DNA of 64,000 nt from Bacteroidales bacterium (GTDB lineage Bacteria; Bacteroidota; Bacteroidia; Bacteroidales; Muribaculaceae), in contig JAAVFW010000003.1 of assembly GCA_014800535.1 (NCBI GenBank), forward strand, positions 92,629-156,628. Reading direction: 5' to 3'. A model generated the notes under the pieces. The model saw only the letters and a program-made list of their open reading frames with translations. It was not told the origin of the DNA and did no database searches. A program made the translations under genes and the position numbers. Shown in pieces: positions 18,278 through 28,466 of the stretch (its first letter is position 1; each line of letters begins with the position of its first letter).

Positions 18278-18909
18278 CAATTGAAGAATACATCGAACTG
18301 CACTCCTCTCCCGAACCGGAAACCCTACGCAACCTGATTAGAGAATCTCATCTGCGTCTGGTGCATGGGCGGATGTGTTCGGGGCATATCCAGGGCCGGC
18401 TCCTGAAGATGCTGACAACAATGATACGTCCCCTCGTAGCCGTCGAATTAGGCACCTTCACAGGGTATTCCGCTTTATGTATTGCCGAAGGACTGCCTGA
18501 AGGAGGGAAACTGATAACAATCGAACATCAGGATGAACTTGAAGACTTCCTTAAACGCTCGTTCAACTCATCTCCCTTTGCCGATGTTATCGACCTCCGC
18601 ATTGGTGATGCCCTCGACATTTGCCGCAGCATGGAATCAGCTTCCGCCGACATGATGTTTATGGATGCCGACAAACGTCAGTATCCCGAATACTTTCAGG
18701 AAGCCTTACGCATCGTCAGACCCGGAGGGTTTATCATTGCCGACAACACTCTTTGGGACGGCCACGTCGTGGAACCTTCTCACGCCGACGACCCTCAAAC
18801 AGCCGGCATACTGAGATTCAACCGGATGGTTGCTGAAAGCGATCGTTGTGAAGAGGTGATGATTCCGCTGCGCGACGGTCTCACACTGATTCGAATCCTG
18901 CCTGTCTGA
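18274..18909 (+). CDS. Class I SAM-dependent O-methyltransferase
   Basis: VAVELGTFTGYSALCIAEGLPEGGKLITIE, MMFMDADKRQYPEYF, DNTLWDGHV. Confidence 0.93.
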   Translation: MTIEEYIELHSSPEPETLRNLIRESHLRLVHGRMCSGHIQGRLLKMLTTMIRPLVAVELGTFTGYSALCIAEGLPEGGKLITIEHQDELEDFLKRSFNSSPFADVIDLRIGDALDICRSMESASADMMFMDADKRQYPEYFQEALRIVRPGGFIIADNTLWDGHVVEPSHADDPQTAGILRFNRMVAESDRCEEVMIPLRDGLTLIRILPV

Positions 18910-18969
18910 AACAACAAAGGGGGTCACAGCGTTTTTATTAAAAAATAATTGGAAAAACACACATAAACT

Positions 18970-19329
18970 ATGGAATCAAAAAGATTATTAAAAATAGGAA
19001 GAGTAATCCAGAAAGAATTAAGCGAGATTTTCCGCCGTCAGGCATCCGGACTTCGCGGAGTGCTCGTCAGCGTGAGCAACGTCAGAGTTGCACCCGACCT
19101 GAGTCTCGCAAGAGTATATCTCAGCATCTTCCCTTCGGAGAAGAGTGGTGAAATCCTTGAGAACATCAAGAAACAGTCGAAGACAGTCAGATACGAACTG
19201 GCACAGAAACTTCGCGACGTGCTTCGCAAATGTCCTGACCTTCAGTTCTATCTCGACGACTCGCTCGACTATATCGAAAACATCGACCGTCTGCTTGCTC
19301 CGAAAGACACCCCGGACGCTTCCGAATGA
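18970..19329 (+). CDS. rbfA: 30S ribosome-binding factor A
   Basis: KEL.EIFRR; VLVSVSNVRVAPDLSLARVYLSI; ELAQKLRDVLRKCPDLQFYLDDSLDY. Confidence 0.93.
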   Translation: MESKRLLKIGRVIQKELSEIFRRQASGLRGVLVSVSNVRVAPDLSLARVYLSIFPSEKSGEILENIKKQSKTVRYELAQKLRDVLRKCPDLQFYLDDSLDYIENIDRLLAPKDTPDASE

Positions 19330-20567
19330 AAACAAAAGTAGCTCCTCTGCTTGCCCTGCGCTATCTGACAGGGAAGAAGAGCCACAGCGCAGTCAACACG
19401 ATTGCGATTGTGGCAATATGCGGCGTGGCAATTGCCACTGCCGCTCTTATTTGTGTCCTGTCGGTATTCAACGGCTTTCGCGACGTCCTTACCGAACGTC
19501 TTGACCGCCTTTCGCCCGACCTTATTGTAATCCCGAAAGAAGGGAAGACTTTTTCCGCAAGCGACTCCCTGACCTCTTCCATAAACCGATTTAAGAATGT
19601 GAAGATAGCCATGGAGGCGCTTGAAGACCAGGCTCTGGTGATTGTCAACAGTCAGGAACTCCCGGTCAGAGTCTTAGGAATCAATCCGGTCGACTATCGG
19701 AAACTGACTGCCATCGACTCCCTGCTTCTTGACGGCTCCAAACCATTGAGCGCGACAACCGCCGATGAGTCGGCAAACAGCCCGGCTCTCCTGTCGATAG
19801 GGGTCGCTTCACGCACAAACCTCTTTCGAACCGACGAGAAACTGCTGATTTTCGCACCCAAACGAATCGGTCGGTTTAATCCTGCCAATCCTGCCGCCGG
19901 ATTCATCACAGACTCGCTGACAGTTTCAGGTGTCTTTCAATCAGACCAGGCTGCCTTCGACAACGATGTCATAATCACCGAAATAGAAACCGTGCGCAAC
20001 CTCCTGATGCGCGATGACGACGAGGCATCCGCCATTATGATTGCCCTGCAACCGGGAAGCGACATCCCTGCCGCAAAACAACAGATAAGCCGGTTTGTAG
20101 GCAACGATTTCAAAGTGCTTGACCGCGCTGAGCAACAATCCGACAACTTCCGGATGATTCAGATTGAAAAATGGATGACTTATCTGCTTCTGTTCTTCAT
20201 CGTAATCGTGGCCTCATTCAACATTATCTCCGCACTATGTGTGCTTGTAATCGAAAAAGAGGGAGCCATGCGCACGATGAGAGCTCTCGGAATGAGTCGC
20301 AGCCGAATCGGAAAAATATTCGCCTGGGAAAGTATCTTCGTCACTCTTGCAGGAGGCATTTCAGGAATCCTGCTTGGCACATTGCTCGTGATTCTTCAGG
20401 AACGTTTCGGTTTTATCAAGCTGAATGCTCCATCCGACACCCTGATTATAACCGCCTATCCGGTCAGACTCATAATCAGCGACATCTTTGTGAGCCTGCT
20501 CCCAATCATTCTGACAGGATTAGCGACAGCAGGAATAAGTTACAAATTTGCAAAAAGCCGTTCTTAA
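19326..20567 (+). CDS. LolC/E-type ABC transporter permease (FtsX-like)
   Basis: ALRYLTGKKSHSAVNTIAIVAICGVAIATAALICVLSVFNGF; FtsX-like C-terminal TMs. Confidence 0.9.
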   Translation: MKTKVAPLLALRYLTGKKSHSAVNTIAIVAICGVAIATAALICVLSVFNGFRDVLTERLDRLSPDLIVIPKEGKTFSASDSLTSSINRFKNVKIAMEALEDQALVIVNSQELPVRVLGINPVDYRKLTAIDSLLLDGSKPLSATTADESANSPALLSIGVASRTNLFRTDEKLLIFAPKRIGRFNPANPAAGFITDSLTVSGVFQSDQAAFDNDVIITEIETVRNLLMRDDDEASAIMIALQPGSDIPAAKQQISRFVGNDFKVLDRAEQQSDNFRMIQIEKWMTYLLLFFIVIVASFNIISALCVLVIEKEGAMRTMRALGMSRSRIGKIFAWESIFVTLAGGISGILLGTLLVILQERFGFIKLNAPSDTLIITAYPVRLIISDIFVSLLPIILTGLATAGISYKFAKSRS

Positions 20568-20717
20568 AAAACATTGAATCTGACATAACGCAATTTTTTC
20601 AGCTCCCAACCCATATTTTTTGGGTATAAAGATTGAACTATTGTCGGTTTTAATTGTCTTAAGAATGTTATGGTGCTGAAATCAACTGAAAAATTTGTGT
20701 GATTTCACTACATTTGT

Positions 20718-20725
20718 TAATTTTG
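20718..20725 (+). promoter_or_regulatory. -7 element (TAATTTTG) upstream of Lrp-family gene
   Basis: tttgtTAATTTTGcaaaa, ATG at 20747. Confidence 0.6.
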
Positions 20726-20746
20726 CAAAAACCTAAATTTTCTACC

Positions 20747-21226
20747 ATGCTTGATAAAGTAGACAACTTAGACAAAAAGATTCTGAACATCATCATGAAC
20801 AATGCTCGCACTCCGTCAAAGGATATAGCAATTGTTTGTGGAGTATCGCGTGCTGCAATTCATCAGCGTATCCAGCGCCTTATAGACATGGGAGTCATCG
20901 TTGGCTCCGGTTATCAGGTTAACCACAAGAAGCTTGGTTATAACACATGCACTTACGTCGGAGTAAAACTTGAAAAAGGCTCCCTTTACCGTGATGTAGT
21001 GGTCGACCTCGAAAAAATTCCCGAAGTGGTTGAATGTCATTTCACAACCGGTCCCTACTCGTTGTTAATCAAGCTTTACGCTCGTGACAACCAGCACCTT
21101 ATGGAACTACTCAACAATCACATCCAGCACATTCAGGGTGTGACAGAAACTGAAACTCTCATTTCGCTTGAAAAATCATTCAGCCGCGAAATTAAACTGG
21201 AAGTTGATCCTAACAGACGCCGATAA
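20747..21226 (+). CDS. Lrp/AsnC family transcriptional regulator
   Basis: LDKKILNIIMNNARTPSKDIAIVCGVSRAAIHQRIQRLIDMGVI HTH, C-terminal RAM domain; internal ATG used. Confidence 0.93.
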   Translation: MLDKVDNLDKKILNIIMNNARTPSKDIAIVCGVSRAAIHQRIQRLIDMGVIVGSGYQVNHKKLGYNTCTYVGVKLEKGSLYRDVVVDLEKIPEVVECHFTTGPYSLLIKLYARDNQHLMELLNNHIQHIQGVTETETLISLEKSFSREIKLEVDPNRRR

Positions 21227-21382
21227 AGAGTTTCAATTCAACTGATTTTATTTGCGGACTGTTGCTCCTTGCATCGGTCCGCAAATGCTATTTTACTCAC
21301 CTCTCCTCCAGAAACAGAATTTACATTTCTGAAAATCATTACAGTCGACTACCCCGTTGACTAACCAGACAACATCAGAGTT

Positions 21383-23842
21383 ATGAAACAGAAAGGTCTT
21401 ATCTACACAGTCTTAGCGGCACTGCTGCTCGCGGTTGTGTCGTTCATATTCTTCTTCCCCGACGACATTGAGGGCAACGTGTTGAGACAACACGACATCA
21501 TGCAAGGAATCGCCAATGGAGAGGAAGCACGTTCATTCCATGAGCAGACCGGAGAGACAACCCGCTGGACCGACGCGCTCTTCGGTGGAATGCCGACATT
21601 TCAGATTGCACCAACCTATACCGCAAACACTATGCTCGGCTGGATTCAGAAAGTCTACACCCTCTTTCTCCCCTCCCCTGCCAACCTTCTGTTTGCTATG
21701 ATGTTGGGATTCTTCATCCTTTGCCTCTGCATGAAAATGCGCTGGAAACTGGCATTATTCGCTTCTGTGGCATGGGGCTTTTCAACCTATTTCATTATTA
21801 TTATCGGAGCCGGACACATCTGGAAATTCCTTGCTCTCAGCTATATTCCGCCGACAATCGGTGGTCTTGTGCTCCTTTATCGAGGTAAATATCTCCCCGG
21901 TGCAGCCCTGACAGCACTCTTCGGAGCGTTGCAACTGCAGAGCAACCACCCTCAGATGACATATTACTTCCTGTTTGTCATCTTCTTCCTCGTCATCGCA
22001 TGGCTGTGGATTGCTATTAAAGAGAAAAACATCAGACAATGGGTGGCTGCAACCTCCATCGCTATCCTCGCCGGATGTGCAGCTGTCGGAGCAAACTCAG
22101 CAAGCCTCTACAACTCCCTTCAATACTCTAAAGAGACAGTCAGAGGACGAAGCACCGAGCTGACCGCAAAAAGCAACGGAAACCCCGCTGCTCAAGGAAT
22201 GGACCGCGACGCAATCACCGCTTGGAGCTACGGTCTTGACGAAACATTCACCCTGCTCATACCCAACGTCAAAGGGGGCGCCTCAATCAAACCTGTGGCA
22301 GGCGAGAATAAACCCCTCTCACTCGCACAGACACCCAAAGCGCAGGAATTAAACCTCTCCCCCGAAGAGATGGCGGCACTCGATGCCTACTTCCTCCAAT
22401 ACTTCGGCGACCAGCCCATGACCAACGGCCCGGTCTATGTCGGATCGTTTGTTCTGCTACTTGCCATTTTAGCTATGTTCACCGTCAACGGCAGAATCGA
22501 AACCCCTGTAAAATGGGCTCTCTTCGCTTCCTCCGTCCTCTCGGTCATGCTTGCCTGGGGCCACAATTTCCCCTCGCTGACCAACTTCTTTATCGACAAC
22601 TTCCCCGGCTACAATAAATTCAGAGCCGTTGCCAGCATCCTTGTCATAATCGAGTTCTGCATCCCCCTTCTGGCGGCTATGGTTGTCAAACAGATGGTGG
22701 AAGAAAAAGATTACTTCAAAAACAACCGTTATGTGATCTACACCGTCTTCGGACTCGGCGCGCTCGTCTGCCTTGTCGGATGGCTCGCTCCATCTGTATT
22801 CGGCGAACCGATGAGTATTCAAGAACGCGAAATGCTTGCCTCACAAGGTCTTCTCGGTAATCCCGCCTGGGCTACCCTCCTCGATGCCGTTGCTCAGACA
22901 CGTCTTTCGCTTGTTTCCGCCGACTCCCTGCGATCACTGATTTTCATTATTGCCGGCTGCCTGCTCACATTCTTTCAGGCTAAAGGCTCATTCCCAAAAG
23001 ACTGGATGTTTATCGGCTCACTGACAGTGCTTGTCCTTATCGACCTCTTCGGAGTCAATAAGCGTTATGTCAGCACAGAATCATTTATTGCCGACAACGG
23101 CTCAGAGCAACAATTTGAAATGACCGATGCCGACCGGATGATTCTTAAAGACAAGTCACACTATCGAGTCCTTGACATAGATGGGTTCTCCTCCGCCCGC
23201 TCTTCCTATTTCCACAAAACAATCGGAGGGTATCATGCCGCTAAACTAACCCGCTACAACGACCTCCTTGAAAATCAGATTGCCAAAAACAATCCCGGTG
23301 TCATCAATATGCTGAACGCAAAATACATCATTTCTCAAGGTCAGGCAATCGAAAATCCCGATGCCAACGGCAACGCCTGGTTTGTAAACCAAGTGCGATT
23401 CGTTGATACTCCCGACGCTGAAATGGCTGCGCTCGACACACTCGACACCCGTAACCATGCAGTTGCCGACAGCAAATTCAAACCTTTGCTCGGAAAGACA
23501 CAAAAGCTTCCCGGCGACACTATCTTCCTGACTTCTTACGCTCCTAACCGACTCACTTATAAATCGTCAGCCAAGGGAGAAAACACCGCTGTCTTCAGTG
23601 AAATTTTCTTCCCCTGGGGATGGACAGCCACAATCGACGGAAAGGAAACTCCTATTGCCCGCACCAACTATGTGCTCAGAGCAATCAACGTTCCCGCCGG
23701 CAACCATGAGATTGTCTTTACCTTCAACCCCACAAGTCTGAACACAACCAATCGCATCGGAATGGTTTCTGTAATAGTGATTTATATTCTCTGTGCGGCT
23801 GCTCTGGTGGCAGTCGTGATAAAATCTAAAAAGAGAAAATAA
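21383..23842 (+). CDS. YfhO-family multi-pass membrane protein
   Basis: GFSTYFIIIIGAGHIWKF, LQLQSNHPQMTYY, C-terminal periplasmic FFPWGWTATIDGKETPIARTNYVLRAINVPAGNHEIVFTF. Confidence 0.88.
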   Translation: MKQKGLIYTVLAALLLAVVSFIFFFPDDIEGNVLRQHDIMQGIANGEEARSFHEQTGETTRWTDALFGGMPTFQIAPTYTANTMLGWIQKVYTLFLPSPANLLFAMMLGFFILCLCMKMRWKLALFASVAWGFSTYFIIIIGAGHIWKFLALSYIPPTIGGLVLLYRGKYLPGAALTALFGALQLQSNHPQMTYYFLFVIFFLVIAWLWIAIKEKNIRQWVAATSIAILAGCAAVGANSASLYNSLQYSKETVRGRSTELTAKSNGNPAAQGMDRDAITAWSYGLDETFTLLIPNVKGGASIKPVAGENKPLSLAQTPKAQELNLSPEEMAALDAYFLQYFGDQPMTNGPVYVGSFVLLLAILAMFTVNGRIETPVKWALFASSVLSVMLAWGHNFPSLTNFFIDNFPGYNKFRAVASILVIIEFCIPLLAAMVVKQMVEEKDYFKNNRYVIYTVFGLGALVCLVGWLAPSVFGEPMSIQEREMLASQGLLGNPAWATLLDAVAQTRLSLVSADSLRSLIFIIAGCLLTFFQAKGSFPKDWMFIGSLTVLVLIDLFGVNKRYVSTESFIADNGSEQQFEMTDADRMILKDKSHYRVLDIDGFSSARSSYFHKTIGGYHAAKLTRYNDLLENQIAKNNPGVINMLNAKYIISQGQAIENPDANGNAWFVNQVRFVDTPDAEMAALDTLDTRNHAVADSKFKPLLGKTQKLPGDTIFLTSYAPNRLTYKSSAKGENTAVFSEIFFPWGWTATIDGKETPIARTNYVLRAINVPAGNHEIVFTFNPTSLNTTNRIGMVSVIVIYILCAAALVAVVIKSKKRK

Positions 23843-23855
23843 GCCTGACCAAAAG

Positions 23856-24347
23856 ATGTTATCCGACATCATAATCGACAAAATAGGGCGAATGAGACAC
23901 CGACGTGGCTTCGGGGTCCATTCGCCTCTTGCTTTCTCTCTCATCAAGCGCGTTCTCTTCCCTGAAAAACGATATGCCTTTTATGCCGACCATCTGTTGG
24001 ATAACAGCAATCAGCGACGACTGATAAGGCTGATCGAATTTCTCCACCCCGCGAAGATTACGGTCGCTCCCGACGACATAGAATCCTTGAAGGTTGTCGA
24101 GGTGTGCGGAAACATCCCGAAAGAAACCGGACTCACCCTTGTCATCGATACTCTTCCTAACAAACCATTCACTCAACTTCAACAACTGGTCTCCGACGGG
24201 TCAACCGCATTGTATTGCCGTCAGCTATCCAACCATGAATTGAACGAACTGACAGATTCTCTCAAAGAAGGATTGGTGATAACGGCAAAAAACTTCACAA
24301 TTGCAGTCCCGCGGAAAGGGATGCCCGTTCAGCTTTACACGGTGTGA
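23856..24347 (+). CDS. Short protein related to the N-terminus of a Bacteroidetes methyltransferase-like family, apparently lacking a SAM-binding loop
   Basis: RMRHRRGFGVHSPLAFSLIKRVL motif; no glycine-rich motif I in remaining 130 aa. Confidence 0.5.
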   Translation: MLSDIIIDKIGRMRHRRGFGVHSPLAFSLIKRVLFPEKRYAFYADHLLDNSNQRRLIRLIEFLHPAKITVAPDDIESLKVVEVCGNIPKETGLTLVIDTLPNKPFTQLQQLVSDGSTALYCRQLSNHELNELTDSLKEGLVITAKNFTIAVPRKGMPVQLYTV

Positions 24348-24464
24348 TCCGCACCCGTCAAAACCTTATAATCGGTTTCATTGTTTCATTAAATGAAGAA
24401 ACATGTTCCGAAACGAACTTTCGGCACATCCCGCTAAACTATATCAATCCATCTATTCTCAAAA

Positions 24465-26000
24465 ATGAACCGTTCCATTATTGATTTCACTCCACTTCTG
24501 CGCCCTCTTTTCGAGAAGCGTGCAAAAGCCACACGCCTGTGGCAGGGGCGGCAGGAGGAAGTTCAGAAGGAGGTGCTGGTTTATCTTCTGAGAAAAGCCC
24601 GTAACACTTTAGTCGGCACACGCAACGATTTCTCAAAAATCGCAGAGTCGTCATCCCCCTACGAAGCTTACAGAAACACTGTCGTAACAACAGAGTTCGA
24701 GCAGATTCGCCCGGACGTGATGCGCATGATTAACGGAGAGAAAGATATTCTTTGGCCGGGGAAATGCCGCAATTTCGCCCAGTCAAGCGGCACTTCAGGC
24801 GGTAAATCCAAATATATTCCGATAACCGATGCTTCGCTGAGGAAGAACCACTATCAAGGTTCGTTCGACACCGTAGCTCATTACATCTTCTCAAACCCCG
24901 AAAGCCGCATGTTTTCAGGGAAAGGATTCATTCTCGGCGGAAGCTTCGCCAATGAACTCAACATCGACAACAAGAACGTGCGCGTGGGGGATTTAAGTGC
25001 CACCCTCATAAACAAGATTCCGGCTCTCGGCGGTATGTTCCGTATCCCCGACAAACACACGGCTCTTCTATCCGATTGGGAAATAAAACTTCCGGAACTG
25101 ACACGAAAAGCTTCCAAAAGCTACGTTACCAATATTTCGGGTGTACCCTCATGGTTTCTGACCGTTCTGAAAAAAATATGTTCCGACAACAACACTGATC
25201 TCATCACCGACATCTGGCCCGGACTGGAGGTCTTCTTCCACGGAGGAATCTCCTTCGACCCTTATCGTGAGGAATACAAACGTCTGACCGGCGGAAAATG
25301 TAATTTTCGTGAAACCTACAATGCGAGCGAAGGATTCTTCGCTGTGCAGAATGAGCCTGACGACACCTCGATGCTCCTCATTCTCGACGCCGGAGTGTTC
25401 TACGAGTTCATTCCTCTGTCGGGGAATGAACCTGTGGCTGCATGGGAGGTCAAAAAGGGGGAAACCTACGAAATGATTATAACCTCCTGCAACGGGTTGT
25501 GGAGATACCATCTGGGCGACACAGTCAGAATAGAATCTGTCGACCCTCTTAAAATACGCATTGCCGGCCGAACAAAAAGCTTCATTAACGCTTTCGGAGA
25601 GGAATTGATGGAAGACAACGCAGAACATGGCATAGCCGCTGCCTGCAAGGCCACCGGAGCCATCATACGCAACTATACCGCTGCTCCTCTCTTCGCCGAT
25701 AAACTCCACAAAGCTCACCATCAATGGCTCATCGAATGGGAGAAAGTTCCCGAAAACCCCTCCCTCTTCGTGGAGCAACTCGACAAAGCCCTCGCTGAGG
25801 TTAATTCAGACTACGAAGCCAAACGCGCCCACTCCATCTTCCTCGAAATGCCCGAAATAATTGATGCTCCCCGCGGCTTGTTCGACCATTGGCTTGCAAA
25901 AGCCGGCAATCATAAATTAGGTGGACAGCGAAAAATCCCCCGCCTCTCCAACAACCGGCATCTGATGGAGACTCTCTTAAAAATGGCTCGCGAACTCTAA
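24465..26000 (+). CDS. GH3 auxin-responsive promoter family (acyl-acid-amido synthetase-like) protein
   Basis: FAQSSGTSGGKSKYIPITDASL, NASEGFFAVQ, LWRYHLGDTVRI, GRTKSFINAFGEELME. Confidence 0.92.
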   Translation: MNRSIIDFTPLLRPLFEKRAKATRLWQGRQEEVQKEVLVYLLRKARNTLVGTRNDFSKIAESSSPYEAYRNTVVTTEFEQIRPDVMRMINGEKDILWPGKCRNFAQSSGTSGGKSKYIPITDASLRKNHYQGSFDTVAHYIFSNPESRMFSGKGFILGGSFANELNIDNKNVRVGDLSATLINKIPALGGMFRIPDKHTALLSDWEIKLPELTRKASKSYVTNISGVPSWFLTVLKKICSDNNTDLITDIWPGLEVFFHGGISFDPYREEYKRLTGGKCNFRETYNASEGFFAVQNEPDDTSMLLILDAGVFYEFIPLSGNEPVAAWEVKKGETYEMIITSCNGLWRYHLGDTVRIESVDPLKIRIAGRTKSFINAFGEELMEDNAEHGIAAACKATGAIIRNYTAAPLFADKLHKAHHQWLIEWEKVPENPSLFVEQLDKALAEVNSDYEAKRAHSIFLEMPEIIDAPRGLFDHWLAKAGNHKLGGQRKIPRLSNNRHLMETLLKMAREL

Positions 26001-26013
26001 ACGGATTAAGGAT

Positions 26014-27576
26014 ATGCTGATAGAGACTCTGATTGCCTCCGTGCCGATGCTGACTCTCATCCTGCTGATGCTTGTCTTCAAGGTCAAAAGCCATTGGAGC
26101 GCTCTCATCACAATGCTTCTTGCGGCTGTGATCGCCTGTTTCTTTCTCCCTCTTACAAGTGCGCCAACCCCAAACATTCCATCATTAAACTACCCGTTGG
26201 TCGGCTCTTCCCTGGCTGAAGGGATAACAAAAGCCATATTCCCGATTCTGGGTGTAATAGTTATGGCCCTATTCAGCTATAACATCCTGCTCGCCTCCGG
26301 AGAGATCGAAACCATCAAATCTCACCTCTCAACAATCTGCTCACACCGCTCGCTGCTCGTACTCCTAATCACCTGGGGGTTCGGCGGACTACTCGAAGGG
26401 ATAGCCGGATTCGGCACCGCCGTGGCAATTCCGGCAGCTATTCTTGTCGGATTAGGATTCAACCCGATTTTCTCAGCTTCCGTCTCGCTGATAGCCAACA
26501 CCGTCTTCACCGATTTCGGTGCCGTCGGCATCACTCTCTACACCCTTGTGGCAGAATTTACCGGCTCCACTCCCTCCACATCCGTCTTAACTGACTTCTC
26601 ACGACTGGTAATCTACCAGTTCATGCCACTTTTCTTCATTATACCCTTTGTAATTCTGACATTTACCGACAAACAGTTTCTCCTCCGCAACATCTGGATA
26701 ACCATCATTATCGCACTGACAGGAATCGCTGTGCAACTTGTCTGCGTAGCTCTTTTTGGTTATCAGACACCCTCGATTGTCGCCTCGATTGTCAGCATGG
26801 CAGTCATCGTCATAATCTCCCGACATCTTGAGCCTGCAAAGACAAAAAATGAAAAACACTTCTCCACGCGCTCTCTTCTCAAGGCCTGGAGTGTCTATAT
26901 TCTCATCATCTCACTTATTCTCCTTTCAGGAGGTATGATTCCTGACGTCGAAAAATTTCTCCATACTTGCCTTGTCACCGAACTCCATTTCCCCTCGACC
27001 GGAGCTACCTTCCGCCTGGCATGGCTCGGCAATTCAACCCTCTGGATATTTATCGGAAGCGTGGCGGGCGCCTTTATACAGGGGCTCGACTGGAAGAGAA
27101 TACTGACCGTCCTCAGCAACACCCTCTACAGCCTGCGTTATTCAGCTCTGACAATCATATCGCTCATCTGCATGGCAAACATTATGGGACATTCAGGAAT
27201 GACAGCATCTCTGGCCAAAGGAATCGTAGCACTAACCGGACCTGCATACCCATCATTCGCTCCTGTGGTCGGGGCAATCGGAACATTCATAACCGGCAGC
27301 AACACTTCCTCACAGATTCTTTTCGGAAAGCTTCAGGCTAATGCCGCCGCTGCACTGAATCTTCACAACGACACCGCAATCTGGCTCGCAGCATCTAATA
27401 TTACGGGAGGATCAGCGGGTAAAATGATCTCTCCTCAAAGCATCGCCATCGCAACTGCCGCTTGCAAAATCACCGGTGAAGATGACAGACTGATGAGGAA
27501 AACCTTACCATATTCTCTCGGCTATCTTCTCATTATCTGTGCAACTATCTTTGCCGGATGCTTGTTAGTTCATTGA
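26014..27576 (+). CDS. lctP: L-lactate permease family transporter
   Basis: GFGGLLEGIAGFGTAVAIPAAILVGLGF, GTFITGSNTSSQILFG, GGSAGKMISPQSIAIATAA. Confidence 0.92.
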   Translation: MLIETLIASVPMLTLILLMLVFKVKSHWSALITMLLAAVIACFFLPLTSAPTPNIPSLNYPLVGSSLAEGITKAIFPILGVIVMALFSYNILLASGEIETIKSHLSTICSHRSLLVLLITWGFGGLLEGIAGFGTAVAIPAAILVGLGFNPIFSASVSLIANTVFTDFGAVGITLYTLVAEFTGSTPSTSVLTDFSRLVIYQFMPLFFIIPFVILTFTDKQFLLRNIWITIIIALTGIAVQLVCVALFGYQTPSIVASIVSMAVIVIISRHLEPAKTKNEKHFSTRSLLKAWSVYILIISLILLSGGMIPDVEKFLHTCLVTELHFPSTGATFRLAWLGNSTLWIFIGSVAGAFIQGLDWKRILTVLSNTLYSLRYSALTIISLICMANIMGHSGMTASLAKGIVALTGPAYPSFAPVVGAIGTFITGSNTSSQILFGKLQANAAAALNLHNDTAIWLAASNITGGSAGKMISPQSIAIATAACKITGEDDRLMRKTLPYSLGYLLIICATIFAGCLLVH

Positions 27577-27634
27577 CAACTAAATCCTCATTCTCCCTTC
27601 TCCTAAATTTACCTTCCCCCCAAAAATCGGAATC

Positions 27635-28369
27635 ATGAAAAAAATAGTTATAGTCGGAGCCAGCTCCGGAATCGGTTATGCCGTGGCGGAAGCCTTTGCC
27701 TCGCGCGGAGTCAAGGTCGGGGTTGCCGCACGCCGCACAGAGAAACTTGAAAAACTCCACGAGAAATATCCTGAAACCATTGTGGTGGAAAGAATCGACA
27801 TCTGCTCTCCTCAAGCCGTCGAAGCCCTTAACCGGCTAATCAATCGTCTCGGAGGAATGGACATCTATTTTCATGCCGCAGGGATTGGGTATAAGAACCC
27901 TCTTATGAACCCCGAAGAGGAAGTGCGCATCGTCAATACAGATGCCACCGCTTTCGCCAGAATGATATGCGCAGCCTACAATTATTTCGCTGACAATGGC
28001 ATAGCGGGCCGCATTGCAGCCATCACTTCCGTAGCCGGCACAAAAGGGATTGGAACTATGAGTGCCTACAGCGCATCAAAATGCTTTGACAGCGCATATC
28101 TCGAAGCACTCGATCAACTCTCAAGAATGAAAAAACAGAACATATCGTTCACCGACATTCGACCGGGCTGGACCCGCACACCCCTGCTCGAAGACAACAG
28201 GAAATATCCTCTGGAGATGAAACTGTCAGAGATTGTGCCTCAAATCATACGCGCAATTGTAAGGAAACGTCGCGTGGCTGTCATCGACTTCAGCTGGAAC
28301 CTTCTTGTCGGACTCTGGCAACTAATTCCACACTCCGTTTGGGTCAGAATGAAAGTCAACGCTGAATGA
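27635..28369 (+). CDS. SDR-family oxidoreductase
   Basis: VIVGASSGIGYAVAEAFASRGVKVGVAARR; YSASK catalytic motif. Confidence 0.93.
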   Translation: MKKIVIVGASSGIGYAVAEAFASRGVKVGVAARRTEKLEKLHEKYPETIVVERIDICSPQAVEALNRLINRLGGMDIYFHAAGIGYKNPLMNPEEEVRIVNTDATAFARMICAAYNYFADNGIAGRIAAITSVAGTKGIGTMSAYSASKCFDSAYLEALDQLSRMKKQNISFTDIRPGWTRTPLLEDNRKYPLEMKLSEIVPQIIRAIVRKRRVAVIDFSWNLLVGLWQLIPHSVWVRMKVNAE

Positions 28370-28466
28370 CAAATAAACATCAGACTCGATAACCCTTATT
28401 CCAACTTACAAAATTTTTACAGCCGTTTCGACACTCACATCTGTCGAAACGGCTGTTAGCTTAAAC

